Shown here in pieces: positions 1 to 7,001 of a stretch of 11,566 nt of DNA. The translations under genes and the position numbers were made by a program. Positions within the stretch are counted from its first letter, which is position 1; the number at the start of each line of letters is the position of its first letter. Below the pieces are notes generated by a model. The model was not told the DNA's origin. It did not search any database and was given only the letters and a program-made list of their open reading frames with translations. The stretch comes from Rodentolepis nana (taxonomy: Eukaryota; Platyhelminthes; Cestoda; Cyclophyllidea; Hymenolepididae), in NCBI GenBank assembly GCA_900617975.1, contig UZAE01013736.1:8112-19677 (forward strand), given 5' to 3'.

Positions 1-499
1 ATGGATGTATCAAAGTAGGATTATTGAAAATGCTACCCCAACCTCTGGAGTTCATCAACATACCCAGGAATTGGATAATAAAAATTGAGCCCTGTGACAT
101 GGAATACGCCATGAAATAACTTTATGAACATCATTTCACCATTTACCCGCGTGTGGGACTTGTTTTACACTGTTAAGAGCAATAATTAAATTGATGGAAC
201 AAACTAACAAGCACTGGAGTTCCTGCCTATTATTAAGTGTCCACTGGAGCTTCATTTGCATAGTATCGAAATATGCCGGTAACTGCGGTGAAATTAAAAT
301 GAGAACAATGGACCCAAGTAATTCAAGTACTAAAAATATATCGGTCTATCACTCTAACTCGGTTAGCTATTTTTCGTGAATTTTACATTTAGCCAAATGA
401 AAGGTTACTTCATCACATTTTTGACAAATCGATCAAATCGTCACTTAGGCCTTCTAGTGGTTTATGGCCGTAAAGAAGGTACTCTTTATAATTTCAAAA
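1..499. other. no gene seen; AT-rich non-coding stretch
   Basis: Nothing here is supported as a gene. Open frames in both strands are short and lack recognisable motifs. An ATG frame of 107 codons begins at 464 and runs on the plus strand to 787, but that length is expected by chance and it shows no domain, signal peptide or splice support. Confidence 0.6.
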
Positions 500-540
500 C
501 AGGGGTGTGCGATAGACTTACCTCCACGTGGTGCACCCTG
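500..540. repeat. GC-rich imperfect hairpin with central CCACGTGG
   Basis: Seen directly: bases 500-510 pair with 531-540 (10 pairs, two of them G-T wobbles, with G505 bulged), leaving a 20-base loop. The loop and right arm contain the palindrome CCACGTGG (524-531), a perfect E-box core, overlapping a second palindrome, GTGCAC (531-536). The patch is clearly richer in G and C than its surroundings. The ends read CAGGGG / CCCTG, like hAT transposon termini, but the 8 bases on either side do not match each other, so a target-site duplication is absent. Confidence 0.6.
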
Positions 541-601
541 GGCAACGTATACTCATACGGCAAAAAAGTCTATTAACCGGCAGTTGACTTCTCACTTCAA
601 A
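522..601 (-). other. possible minus-strand exon ending in a consensus splice donor
   Basis: On the minus strand the sequence around 522/521 reads GGAG|GTAAGT, a perfect match to the metazoan 5' splice-site consensus. Upstream of it a frame is open for 26 codons after a TAG. The ATG at 556-554 begins MSIRCPGCTTW, which includes a CPGC pair of cysteines, before the donor splits a codon. No good acceptor with a pyrimidine tract is visible on the 5' side, so it would have to be a first exon. A possible AG partner about 70 nt further on would add only a few codons before a stop. No family is recognised. A consensus donor of this quality has a fair chance of occurring at random in a window this size. 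Confidence 0.13.
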
Positions 602-1104
602 CTACCATGGCCTGACTGGTTGTCATATTCGACCCCTTTCACAGTACGCATCTTACCTTATTCTCTACCTTTGTGTCTGTCTGCCTCTTTTACATCTGTG
701 AATCGCTCTTCTGATCCCCACAGCTCGATTTTCTGCCACTTTGATGAACCTTCCTTCTGTGAAGCCCGAAGTCAGCCAAATGGCTAATGATAGCTATCAA
801 AAGGCCTGCCATTTGAAATAAATAAATTTCAAAACAGGAAAAAATTCTTAAAAGTGCATCATCTCTTCTCAGGGAGCTCTTCAATATCAACTCTGAGAAT
901 CTAGTTAATCGAGTAAAATTAAAAGTACAACGTTTCCTGAGTGGATTTAAAGCCTATTTCACTAAGTATGAACGGGAAAACACCAATTGGGCTTATTTAT
1001 TATGAACACGGGCTCGCCTATAAATTGGTTGCATGCTTTCAAGGCAACTAGAAATGCTTTGGTTTTGTATCGACTCTTTTCGAATCCAGGAGTTTGCCTG
1101 ATTA
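557..1104. other. no gene seen; AT-rich non-coding stretch
   Basis: No open frame of interest and no repeat structure stands out. The 13-base string ATTTCAAAACAGG at 825-837 repeats 491-503, but one such coincidence is expected in a window this size. TTTTCGAATCC at 1077-1087 resembles a Pol III B box, but no A box lies at the right distance upstream. Confidence 0.5.
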
Positions 1105-1192
1105 AAATTTCATGGAGACAATTGCTCGTAACTCCTGCTAGTGTAGTAGACAAACTTCTACACTGCTGGCTAATCAATTGCCCAATAAATTT
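1105..1192 (+). ncRNA. pre-miRNA-sized imperfect hairpin (candidate)
   Basis: Seen directly as pairing. The terminal loop is 1150-1154. The upper stem pairs 1140-1149 with 1155-1164 (one T-T mismatch), then 1134-1138 with 1165-1169 (one mismatch, T1139 bulged). After an asymmetric internal loop (1125-1133 against 1170-1174), CAATTG at 1119-1124 pairs with CAATTG at 1175-1180. A basal stem pairs AAATTTCAT (1105-1113) with ATAAATTT (1185-1192), with C1111 bulged. I count about 29 pairs over 88 nt, which is the size and shape of an animal pre-miRNA. I do not recognise a known miRNA seed. The 9-nt against 5-nt internal loop is larger than ideal, and AT-rich DNA makes such folds by chance, so this is a candidate only. 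Confidence 0.18.
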
Positions 1193-1636
1193 CTATACAA
1201 ATTTTTGTGTGCAAATGCAATTCCTTTCTTAATAATAAGGCAAACAAAAGGGGGCCATCGCTTAATCTGGATGGGCAGCAAGAGACAATGAATAAGGGAA
1301 ACGGAAGATATTTGTCTTTGCCAATTCAAAATTTGCACCAAGAAAGGTCGTCTAAAACCGGCATTGAACCTTTAACAAAGGTCTTAAAATCAAAACAAAT
1401 TTTTTTGCTTAAGACCAACAGAGATTTCACTTTTCTAGTCTAGATTTCCAACCCCTCCCCCCCTCAAGTACTTATAGCACTAATGTTACTTAAAAGTAAA
1501 ATTTTAATAATCACTTGATAAGTTAGGGTTACTAAAAGTTATTTTTATTAAAAAAATAAATGCAATGCCGAAAGTGAGAATAGATAAGATTTTACGCAAG
1601 TGAAGCCGTAAAACCGAATTCACCTAACAGCGATAG
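1193..1636. other. no gene seen; contains a short C-rich tract
   Basis: Nothing supports a gene. The main feature is a C4-T-C7-T run at 1452-1464 in otherwise A/T-rich sequence with several A and T homopolymers. Confidence 0.55.
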
Positions 1637-1752
1637 TCCAGTGTGGTATAGCAATCAATCTCAATAGGAATTCATTTTAAGCTTAGGAATGCACATCAAT
1701 CAGTAATGAAAAAAGTTTCCAATGGATTCCTATAGATTGAAACCACACAGGA
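1637..1752. repeat. imperfect inverted repeat (foldback, about 116 bp)
   Basis: The left arm 1637-1676 is the imperfect reverse complement of 1721-1752. TCCAGTGTGGT (1637-1647) matches the complement of 1742-1752 at 10 of 11 positions. ATAGGAATTCATT (1664-1676) matches the complement of 1721-1733 at 12 of 13. Between these blocks both arms carry CAATC with length differences, and the central spacer is about 44 bp. It could be a decayed foldback element or an RNA hairpin. Matching flanking duplications that would mark a transposition are not visible. Confidence 0.55.
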
Positions 1753-1770
1753 ATAAATGTTACATAAACT

Positions 1771-1786
1771 CCCCCCCCCCTCCACA
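1771..1786 (+). repeat. C10 homopolymer followed by TCCACAG
   Basis: Ten consecutive C bases at 1771-1780 are followed by TCCACAG. The arrangement resembles a pyrimidine tract plus 3' splice site on the plus strand, but the sequence after it begins with TAG and shows no open frame of note. It may be only simple sequence. Confidence 0.85.
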
Positions 1787-1939
1787 GTAGATACACGTAT
1801 GGGTCGTCTTAATAAACTCCGTTTGAGAAGAAAGAATTGCAAAGATGAGCAAATAGGACAACTTTAAAGTTGAGTAATGAAGGGAGAAGAGGGATTAGAG
1901 TTGAGAAGGGAGTAAATACGTAATCCAAAGCTCACCCAA

Positions 1940-2109
1940 CCAATGAGCAGCTCCGAGTGACGTGGATTTACTCTTTCTCCGTGGACGGGGTAGTTAGCCA
2001 ATCAGGAAGAAGGCAACAATTGCCTAAAAAAGAATTTTCTTCACATGGAGCAAAAATGCTCTCCAACGACACAGGGGAGAAGTGCTCGCGCTGTATCCCC
2101 TCACGTCAT
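1940..2109 (+). promoter_or_regulatory. CCAAT-box and TGACGTG cluster (promoter-like)
   Basis: Seen directly: two CCAAT boxes in good NF-Y context, AACCAATGAG (about 1938-1947) and AGCCAATCAG (about 1996-2005), roughly 58 bp apart. Between them is TGACGTGG (1958-1965), the core of the UPR element bound by XBP1/ATF6-type bZIP factors and a variant CRE. A reverse-oriented match, CACGTCA (2102-2108), lies downstream. An ATG at 2045 opens a 72-codon frame of unknown identity; within it AAAAG|GTAACC near 2141 could be a weak donor, giving a first coding segment starting MEQKCSPTTQ. The family knowledge is that NF-Y and bZIP sites co-occur in stress-gene promoters. That they act here is inference; no TATA or strong initiator is obvious. 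Confidence 0.25.
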
Positions 2110-2460
2110 CCCTAATGTCACTGCCTACCCACAACAAAAGGTAACCCCTTCTCCACACGCCGTACTTAAATACACATTATTTTTATTTGATATTCAATTA
2201 TTCATAACTTTTAAAGTTCATGATAAATGCCCAATTTTTGAAGTACCATTTCCATATAAATAATCTTATGTAACCACCATCTTTTGCATTGAAGTTGCAT
2301 GACTAGTCACAATAAGAGCATGTATAGTTCAGTAATTAGTAGTTATTTCAAAAAACTTAAAGTGTAAATAAGATTTCTTATAATTTTCAATGCTATTCAA
2401 ACGTATTTACCTTCAAATTTAAAAAAAAGGTGTGGAACATAGAAGTAAAGCACCATCAGA
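2110..2460. other. no gene seen; AT-rich non-coding stretch
   Basis: Beyond the tail of the chance-level frame that begins at 2045, this stretch holds only A/T-rich sequence with no notable repeat, RNA fold or splice pair. Confidence 0.55.
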
Positions 2461-3024
2461 TTAAACAGATATGGAATTTGAGTGAAGTTTTGGTGTTAAG
2501 ACGGATTTTACGCAACCACACATAAAATACAGTTTTCTAGTCAGCGAAATTAATTGTCGCCTCGCGTGTGCTGATTTTGAATTAGCGCAGGCGAGTGGAT
2601 TTGTGGGAGAGTGGAAAGTGAATCCCCATCTCCTTCCCACTCTGATAGAAGGCACCAAGAGTGAAATTTTATGACCAAACTTTGTGAATTCGGCGCCGAA
2701 AAAATTTAAATGTCGGTGACGAATTCCCCTTAACCTTCCCACATAGTTGTGGATAAACAGACTCTCGAAAGTGGAAGGGGATGGAGCAGAGCTGGCGAGA
2801 TTTGATTTCGCTACCAGGCTTAAACAAAGAGAAGGGAGAAACCTTTCTGTAATCAGTAAGTCGATTATTATTTTTGATAACATGGGGCTCTGCGCAAGAG
2901 GCTGATTTATGGGGTTCAGAAAAGATGGAGCAAAATTTTGTGACCTTTTGGTCCCCATTAACCAGCCGCCTGCAGATGCAAAAACGTCGACAGATCTAAT
3001 TCTCTCTCTTTCCTTTGTTTTCAT
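2461..3024 (-). CDS. 187-codon open frame of unknown function, possibly spurious
   Basis: The frame starts at ATG 3024-3022, with an in-frame TGA two codons upstream, and ends at TAA 2463-2461. It is the longest open frame in the window. By rough estimate the longest chance frame at this base composition is near 110 codons, and one of 187 or more should appear by chance in about one window in a hundred. I recognise no domain. The product would start MKTKERERIRSVDVFASAGG, is rich in Ser, Leu, Arg and Lys, has no clear signal peptide, and has only a weakly hydrophobic stretch around residues 48-58. A GC-rich hairpin (2686-2726) lies within it, and its 5' end abuts a pyrimidine tract (purine-rich on this strand). 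It could be a single-exon gene, part of an exon, a decayed element, or a chance frame helped by locally higher GC. I see no third-position bias by eye. Confidence 0.15.
   Translation of the reverse strand: MKTKERERIRSVDVFASAGGWLMGTKRSQNFAPSFLNPINQPLAQSPMLSKIIIDLLITERFLPSLCLSLVAKSNLASSAPSPSTFESLFIHNYVGRLRGIRHRHLNFFGAEFTKFGHKISLLVPSIRVGRRWGFTFHSPTNPLACANSKSAHARRQLISLTRKLYFMCGCVKSVLTPKLHSNSISV
2686..2726. repeat. strong GC-rich hairpin, 14-bp arms
   Basis: GAATTCGGCGCCGA (2686-2699) is the reverse complement of 2713-2726 at 12 of 14 positions, and one of the two differences is a G-T wobble. The loop is 13 A/T-rich bases. The left arm also contains a perfect 12-bp palindrome, TTCGGCGCCGAA (2689-2700). 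It is the most stable short hairpin I can see outside the C/G homopolymers. A foldback remnant or a structured RNA element would both fit. Confidence 0.7.
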
Positions 3025-3077
3025 CACTCATTTTTCTATCTTTCCTTTTCTCTCTCGCTCACCCCCTCCCCCCTCTC
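3001..3077 (+). repeat. polypyrimidine tract within a long AG-free zone
   Basis: 70 of these 77 bases are C or T, including CCCCCTCCCCCC at 3062-3073. On the plus strand the dinucleotide AG is absent from about 2993 until 3126-3127. A long AG exclusion zone after a pyrimidine tract is a known property of 3' splice sites with distant branch points, so it is consistent with an acceptor at 3127. Plain simple sequence is the alternative. Confidence 0.8.
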
Positions 3078-3127
3078 ATTCCCTACACCTGTCGGCACCT
3101 TTGAATACATTTTTTTTGGAAAATTAG

Positions 3128-3331
3128 TAATATGTAGAAAAGGTTTTATATGAAACGCACGAAAACTCATGACAGAAAAATACAACCTGGGAAAGTGTAA
3201 GTCAATTTCACTAGCTTTAATAAGATTTTAATAGCTTAAAAAAATAACATTTTCTGACGATTTTATTTCGTTTTTTTAGAAAGCACAAAAGGAGAGTCGA
3301 AGAAAGCCTGGAATTAAAAAGGCAAATTTGA
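3128..3331 (+). CDS. candidate spliced mini-gene: two small exons around an 83-nt intron
   Basis: Possible exon 1 runs from the first AG after the pyrimidine tract (3127) to 3196. An in-frame TAG at 3135-3137 precedes ATG 3150-3152. The donor is GT|GTAAGT at 3197. The intron, 3197-3279, is 83 nt, with CTGAC (3254-3258) placing a branch A 22 nt from the acceptor, then a T-rich tract ending TTTTTTTAG. Exon 2 runs from 3280 to TGA 3329-3331. The joined frame encodes 32 residues: MKRTKTHDRKIQPGK before the junction, then V, then a basic segment ending LELKRQI. The peptide is highly basic and unrecognised. A second frame through the junction is also open, so this may be an untranslated or partial transcript. 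No AATAAA follows closely; the nearest is about 430 nt on. All parts of a typical short insect intron are present, but coding status is inferred. Confidence 0.22.
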
Positions 3332-3493
3332 ATTGAGCTCCTCTTTACAAAACCACTTAAACAAAAGGGGACTTCGAATGTTAAGGCAGGCAATGCACTT
3401 TTTATGTTTATCACTTCATTCACTCCCCATTTGCTTTCTTTGAATTTTGTATCATTCATTAAATAATATTTTACTTCCACAGATCATTTTTGA

Positions 3494-3544
3494 TTTGATA
3501 TATGCCAATGCAAAATATCATTATTTAAATGAGCATATATTAAA
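3494..3544. repeat. AT-rich hairpin with 12-bp stem
   Basis: TTTGATATATGC (3494-3505) pairs with GCATATATTAAA (3533-3544) with one G-T wobble and no mismatch, leaving a 27-nt loop. Function is unknown; AT-rich DNA makes such stems fairly often. Confidence 0.6.
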
Positions 3545-4569
3545 ATAAGGAAGAATTGCAAGAAACCCACCGTTAACTCTAAGGGGTAGATTATACCTTT
3601 GTCAGCTTATTAGAAAAGGATAAAAATGTGATTAGAGAATAAGAGAGAGTAATTGCAAATTTTGAATATGGAGCTGGATCTAAGAAAAGAAGAGCTATTG
3701 GACGATCGTTTGTGGTTTTGCAACTGTTGAATCAAGACACTTCCATGCCAAATAGGTAGCGAAATAAATACTAAAAGCAAAACCTATTTTTTGGCAAATT
3801 TACATCACCTCACGGACAAATCCGCTCCAATTGAATATTTGTCCAATTTAAAAATACTTCAATATAACTTGAAAGAAAAAAATATTCACGACTTTTGGTT
3901 GCCATTGACGTCCTATTGTCTTTTACATCCCCAAAATACTTAAAAAACTAGATGCGACTGGAGAATCTTTTCCTTTGTTCAGATTTTCATGAATATCATC
4001 TTTAGCGCTCAATTTGAATACGAAAATTAATTCTGATTCTTTTACTATGAGAATAATAATGTTAAGAATTGAACAGTAACCCTCATAATCATGAAAAATC
4101 TCGACAGATAGAAAACATAGCAGAGATCAATAAGCTCACTTTGTCACAATTCCTCCCACTTTGGTCTGAGACTCAAAGAACTAGGGATGGAACATAAAAT
4201 TAAAATTGAAAATAAGTCAGAAAAAACTTTTTTCCTCCCATTTTTTATTAGTTTTTTTTTCCGAAGCCTCATTTTGTTATTTAGAAAAAAAGTTGTCTAG
4301 TACTGACCGAACGCAAATGTTTATCTAAAGTCATTGTGGCCAACCAAAGTATCTAATTAAATTAACTCTGAAATATGCCTAAACGCGATAAACTTAATAG
4401 ATGAACGAAATAGTGGTGAATAAAAAAAGTAGAACCTGCCACTTGGCAACACCTAGACTTTTTCAAGTAAACCTGGCGTCAAATTTATGGCACTAAATTT
4501 TTAGGGCATTCAACTGGAATTCAGACTATTCACTATTTACTGATGTGTAAAGCCTTAAAAATTTTACTC
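3545..4569. other. no gene seen; about 1 kb of AT-rich non-coding DNA
   Basis: There is no frame of note in either strand. T-rich AG acceptor look-alikes occur, for example a pyrimidine run ending TTCAG near 3981, but they are not followed by convincing exons. AATAAA occurs near 3763-3768 in isolation. No repeats beyond A/T homopolymers. Confidence 0.6.
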
Positions 4570-4601
4570 TATAAATGGCAGTCAAGTTGCAGTAGCTCAG
4601 T
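4570..4601 (+). promoter_or_regulatory. TATA box plus initiator at canonical spacing
   Basis: TATAAA at 4570-4575 is followed by TCAGT at 4597-4601. If the A of TCAGT (4599) is +1, the TATA box begins at -29, within the range typical of arthropod core promoters. A good 5' splice site, TA|GTGAGT, lies at 4647, so a 48-nt untranslated first exon is possible, with a modest acceptor GCAG at 4703-4706. The ATG right after that acceptor (4709) gives only six codons before TGA. By rough estimate a TATA/TCAGT pair at this spacing occurs by chance about 0.06 times in a window this size, so the signal is suggestive only. Confidence 0.3.
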
Positions 4602-4745
4602 AAAGCTTCCAGCTGTAGCTAAAAGCATCCATATCTGATCCTGGTAGTGAGTACACATCCTTCACGTAGCATTCACCCTACCTCCGGATTAGTAGGAACG
4701 ACGCAGAAATGAAGATTACTTTTGCTTGAGTTCGGCAGCTCATAC

Positions 4746-4780
4746 AAACACACACGCACGCACACGCACAGACACACACA
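4746..4780 (+). repeat. (CA)n microsatellite, interrupted
   Basis: Alternating CA/AC units with CG and GA interruptions fill 4746-4780. It is a typical eukaryotic dinucleotide repeat, and the interruptions suggest it is old rather than actively expanding. Confidence 0.95.
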
Positions 4781-4784
4781 CTTG

Positions 4785-5078
4785 ATGGCAACTTTTTTAG
4801 TATTCTGTCTTTGGATAGAGAGATTTAACATCAAACGGAGTTATGCAGAAAATAAAACGTCTCTTTACAAAAATGCCCGGCTTGGATTAACTCAACAAGC
4901 ATTGCATGGTTGCATTGCACTCCTCACTTCGAGAAATTTGATAAAGAATCACAATCGGTGCATTTTTTCACTTGTTCAGCATGGTATAACGGCAAAGGTC
5001 AGTGCTCTGCTGGAATTGCATAGGCCAACGTACATGCCTTTATCGTCAGAGGTCATGAAATCAAGGTTTATAGAGTGA
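4785..5078 (+). CDS. 97-codon open frame downstream of the promoter-like site, doubtful
   Basis: ATG at 4785-4787 opens a frame to TAG at 5076-5078. The product starts MATFLVFCLWIERFNIKR, a short hydrophobic stretch followed by basic residues, which would make a poor signal peptide. The rest is unrecognised and has no motif I can name. In favour, it begins about 185 nt after the candidate transcription start and directly after the CA repeat. Against it, 97 codons is near the chance maximum, and no AATAAA follows within several hundred bases. It is listed because of its position rather than its sequence. Confidence 0.1.
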   Translation: MATFLVFCLWIERFNIKRSYAENKTSLYKNARLGLTQQALHGCIALLTSRNLIKNHNRCIFSLVQHGITAKVSALLELHRPTYMPLSSEVMKSRFIE

Positions 5079-6286
5079 CGTATTTGCTTCTGATCATAAA
5101 ACCAGCGCCATGTTACCCTCCTCCTACCCAAGTCAAGTATACAAGTATATTCAGAAGCCCGAACCACTGCTATTCTTCTAGCTTCAGAATTAGAAATACT
5201 ATAAGCAATTGAATTTCTAAGATCTGGCGAACGCCTTCTTTTGAAAATACGCTGATGCGAACTGGACTAAGAAATTCGAGATTGAGAAAATGTAGGGAAT
5301 TGTGAAATGTTGTACAAGTTAAGCGACGTCTGTCTATCCGTGAAATTGACGTTTCAAATGAGCGCTCTCAAATGTATATCAGAAATGAAGTCTTCAAATT
5401 TAAGTGGATAGCAGAACTTACCATTTGCTTCACCTCACCTCAGTGTGCATAAAATAGAAGGCCATGAAAACTTGCCTATGTTCGATGCTATTCGCTAGTA
5501 GATTCGACAAAGAAGTATACTATTAGAAACGCCGAGGGTGGGTAAAAAATAATTATCGTCCAAAACAGTCTTGAAAGTATATATCGGAATTTGTTAACAA
5601 CGCCTCGCTCTTAAATCGATATTTTGGCGAAATGCGACATAACGGCGCTAGATTTTGTTTAAATCAAATAATCGAGAGACTATATGAAAAATCAATTAAT
5701 CGGAATTCAGTTAAGTTAGTTTCAAATAAGGCATATTATCTTCGAGGATTTGCTTGTTTGGGAAATGGGATCATTCAAATTTCCTTCGACCTGTCACAGA
5801 ATTTTTGCATTTTCCAAAAAGTAGGGATCGAGAACGCGAATTTCCCGAGGAAAAAACCGCATCACTTGATCTCCTTTCCTTCCCATTAGAAAAGTGGGGG
5901 AAAGGGGCAAATCTTCGTGACTATCAATTCATTGAATTTATTGCCCGAACAGAGCACTCGAACCACAATTTTTGGAATAGGGTGGAGAGAAAGAAGAGAG
6001 ATTTTTTTGCCCAGGCTTGTGCAAGCATAGGAGTCTTTCCATGCCATGAAGGGGAAATCTAGAGATCGCTCGACTGATAGCAGCTCCATTTTAGGCATTA
6101 CACGGTTTTGCAAATGCCGTCAATAAAAACACATCTTGAATACCACTAAAATATGGATTTTACCCGAATTCTTGGCTATGATACATGGGATATTGACAAA
6201 TGAAAAATCACGATTTAGACCATTAAAAACAGCTAATGCTTGAGAATTCTATCTATTGAAGAGTCTATCTCGCTAGAATAACTCAG
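5079..6286. other. no gene seen; about 1.2 kb non-coding
   Basis: An 85-codon ATG frame at 5632-5889 and overlapping frames on both strands up to 6113 are of chance length and show no family signature. AATAAA at 6122-6127 on the plus strand is an isolated poly(A)-signal match with no gene to attach to. No repeats or folds stand out. Confidence 0.55.
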
Positions 6287-6457
6287 GATCTAGTAATCAA
6301 GGGATGGAGAGAGGTTTTGAACAAACCGATGGGGTAAGCGATAGGTAAGTTGGAGGAGTTTATTTTGAGAGAACCAGGGACCAGGTGAAATAGAGTAACG
6401 GATAATTCATTTAGACGGAGATTTCAAGGTAGCTTTGGGGTCGACGATGAGAACTGA
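6287..6457 (+). other. weak candidate spliced open frame
   Basis: ATG at 6304 (GGGATGG, good start context) runs MERGFEQTDGVSD into a perfect donor, ATAG|GTAAGT, at 6345. A 70-nt intron could end at ATTTAG 6414. The joined frame continues RRRFQGSFGVDDEN to TGA 6455-6457, giving 27 residues. The acceptor has a weak pyrimidine tract and the branch match (GTAAC, A near 6398) is mediocre. A further acceptor (CTCAG, 6286) lies upstream, so the first segment could be an internal exon. Unrecognised; it may be coincidence. Confidence 0.1.
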
Positions 6458-6598
6458 GAGAGGCAGCAGGGGATATCATCAGGTGGCAAAGCAAACATGT
6501 AGACCCGTAACAAATGTTGCACAGTTTCATTTGGAATCATCGAATAGAGTTTGGATATAAGTGATCACATCTCATGAAATTATATATGTACCGTAAGA

Positions 6599-7001
6599 TT
6601 TATTTTGTCTTTAGTTGGCAGGAGCTGGTGACAACAGAGTTGTTAGAAATTAAGCTACCAACATAATGGAGAACAATGAAGAAAGCAAGCAGAATATATG
6701 ACCAGAGAGTATAATCCATTGGGAGAGATGTAGCACAGAGAAGTGAAATGCATTCAATTTAACCAAGCCCTCGAGTGCAAAATAATCTTAAATATAACCA
6801 TGTGTTTTGAAATAGTTTCTGTGAACCATGTAGAAGGTGATATTTCAACTTCAATGTCTGACTCTATTGTAACCAATTTTAAAATGATAAATTAATTTTT
6901 TGCACTTTCATGATTTCTGCCTTACCTCCCGGAGGTTTTGCCTTCTTTCCATCAACAAAATTGGAATTGTGTGTTGGCTCAAAAGAGGCCCTATTCATCA
7001 T
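6599..7001 (-). CDS. candidate two-exon minus-strand unit ending at a poly(A) signal
   Basis: Exon 1: ATG 7001-6999, directly after an in-frame TAG, encodes 25 codons (MMNRASFEPTHN then SNFVDGKKAKPPG) and ends at GGAG|GTAAGG (6926/6925). A TCAGTT initiator-like motif lies about 20 nt upstream of the ATG. Best acceptor: TTCTAAC branch match, then CTCTGTTGTCACCAG ending at 6625, giving a 301-nt intron. Exon 2 adds A-P-A-N and stops at 6613-6611, with AATAAA at 6604-6599. The product would be 29 residues. The K-x-K-P-P-G-(G) tail faintly recalls the N-terminus of Jupiter/HN1 microtubule-associated proteins, but the splice position and lack of downstream homology do not support that, so I do not name it. 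The donor may instead join exons I cannot see. Exon 1 is more GC-rich than its flanks. Confidence 0.2.

Noticed and set aside
500..540. hAT-type miniature transposon from CAGGGG / CCCTG ends
   Set aside because: Only 41 bp long and the flanking octamers do not match, so there is no target-site duplication.
464..787. 107-codon plus-strand ATG frame
   Set aside because: Length is at the chance maximum for this composition; the product shows no recognisable domain, signal peptide or splice context.
491..837. 13-base direct repeat ATTTCAAAACAGG (491-503, 825-837)
   Set aside because: About one repeat of this length is expected by chance in a window this size, and the flanks do not align.
5632..5889. 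85-codon plus-strand ATG frame
   Set aside because: Chance length, no motif, no promoter or poly(A) support, and overlapping frames of equal quality on both strands.
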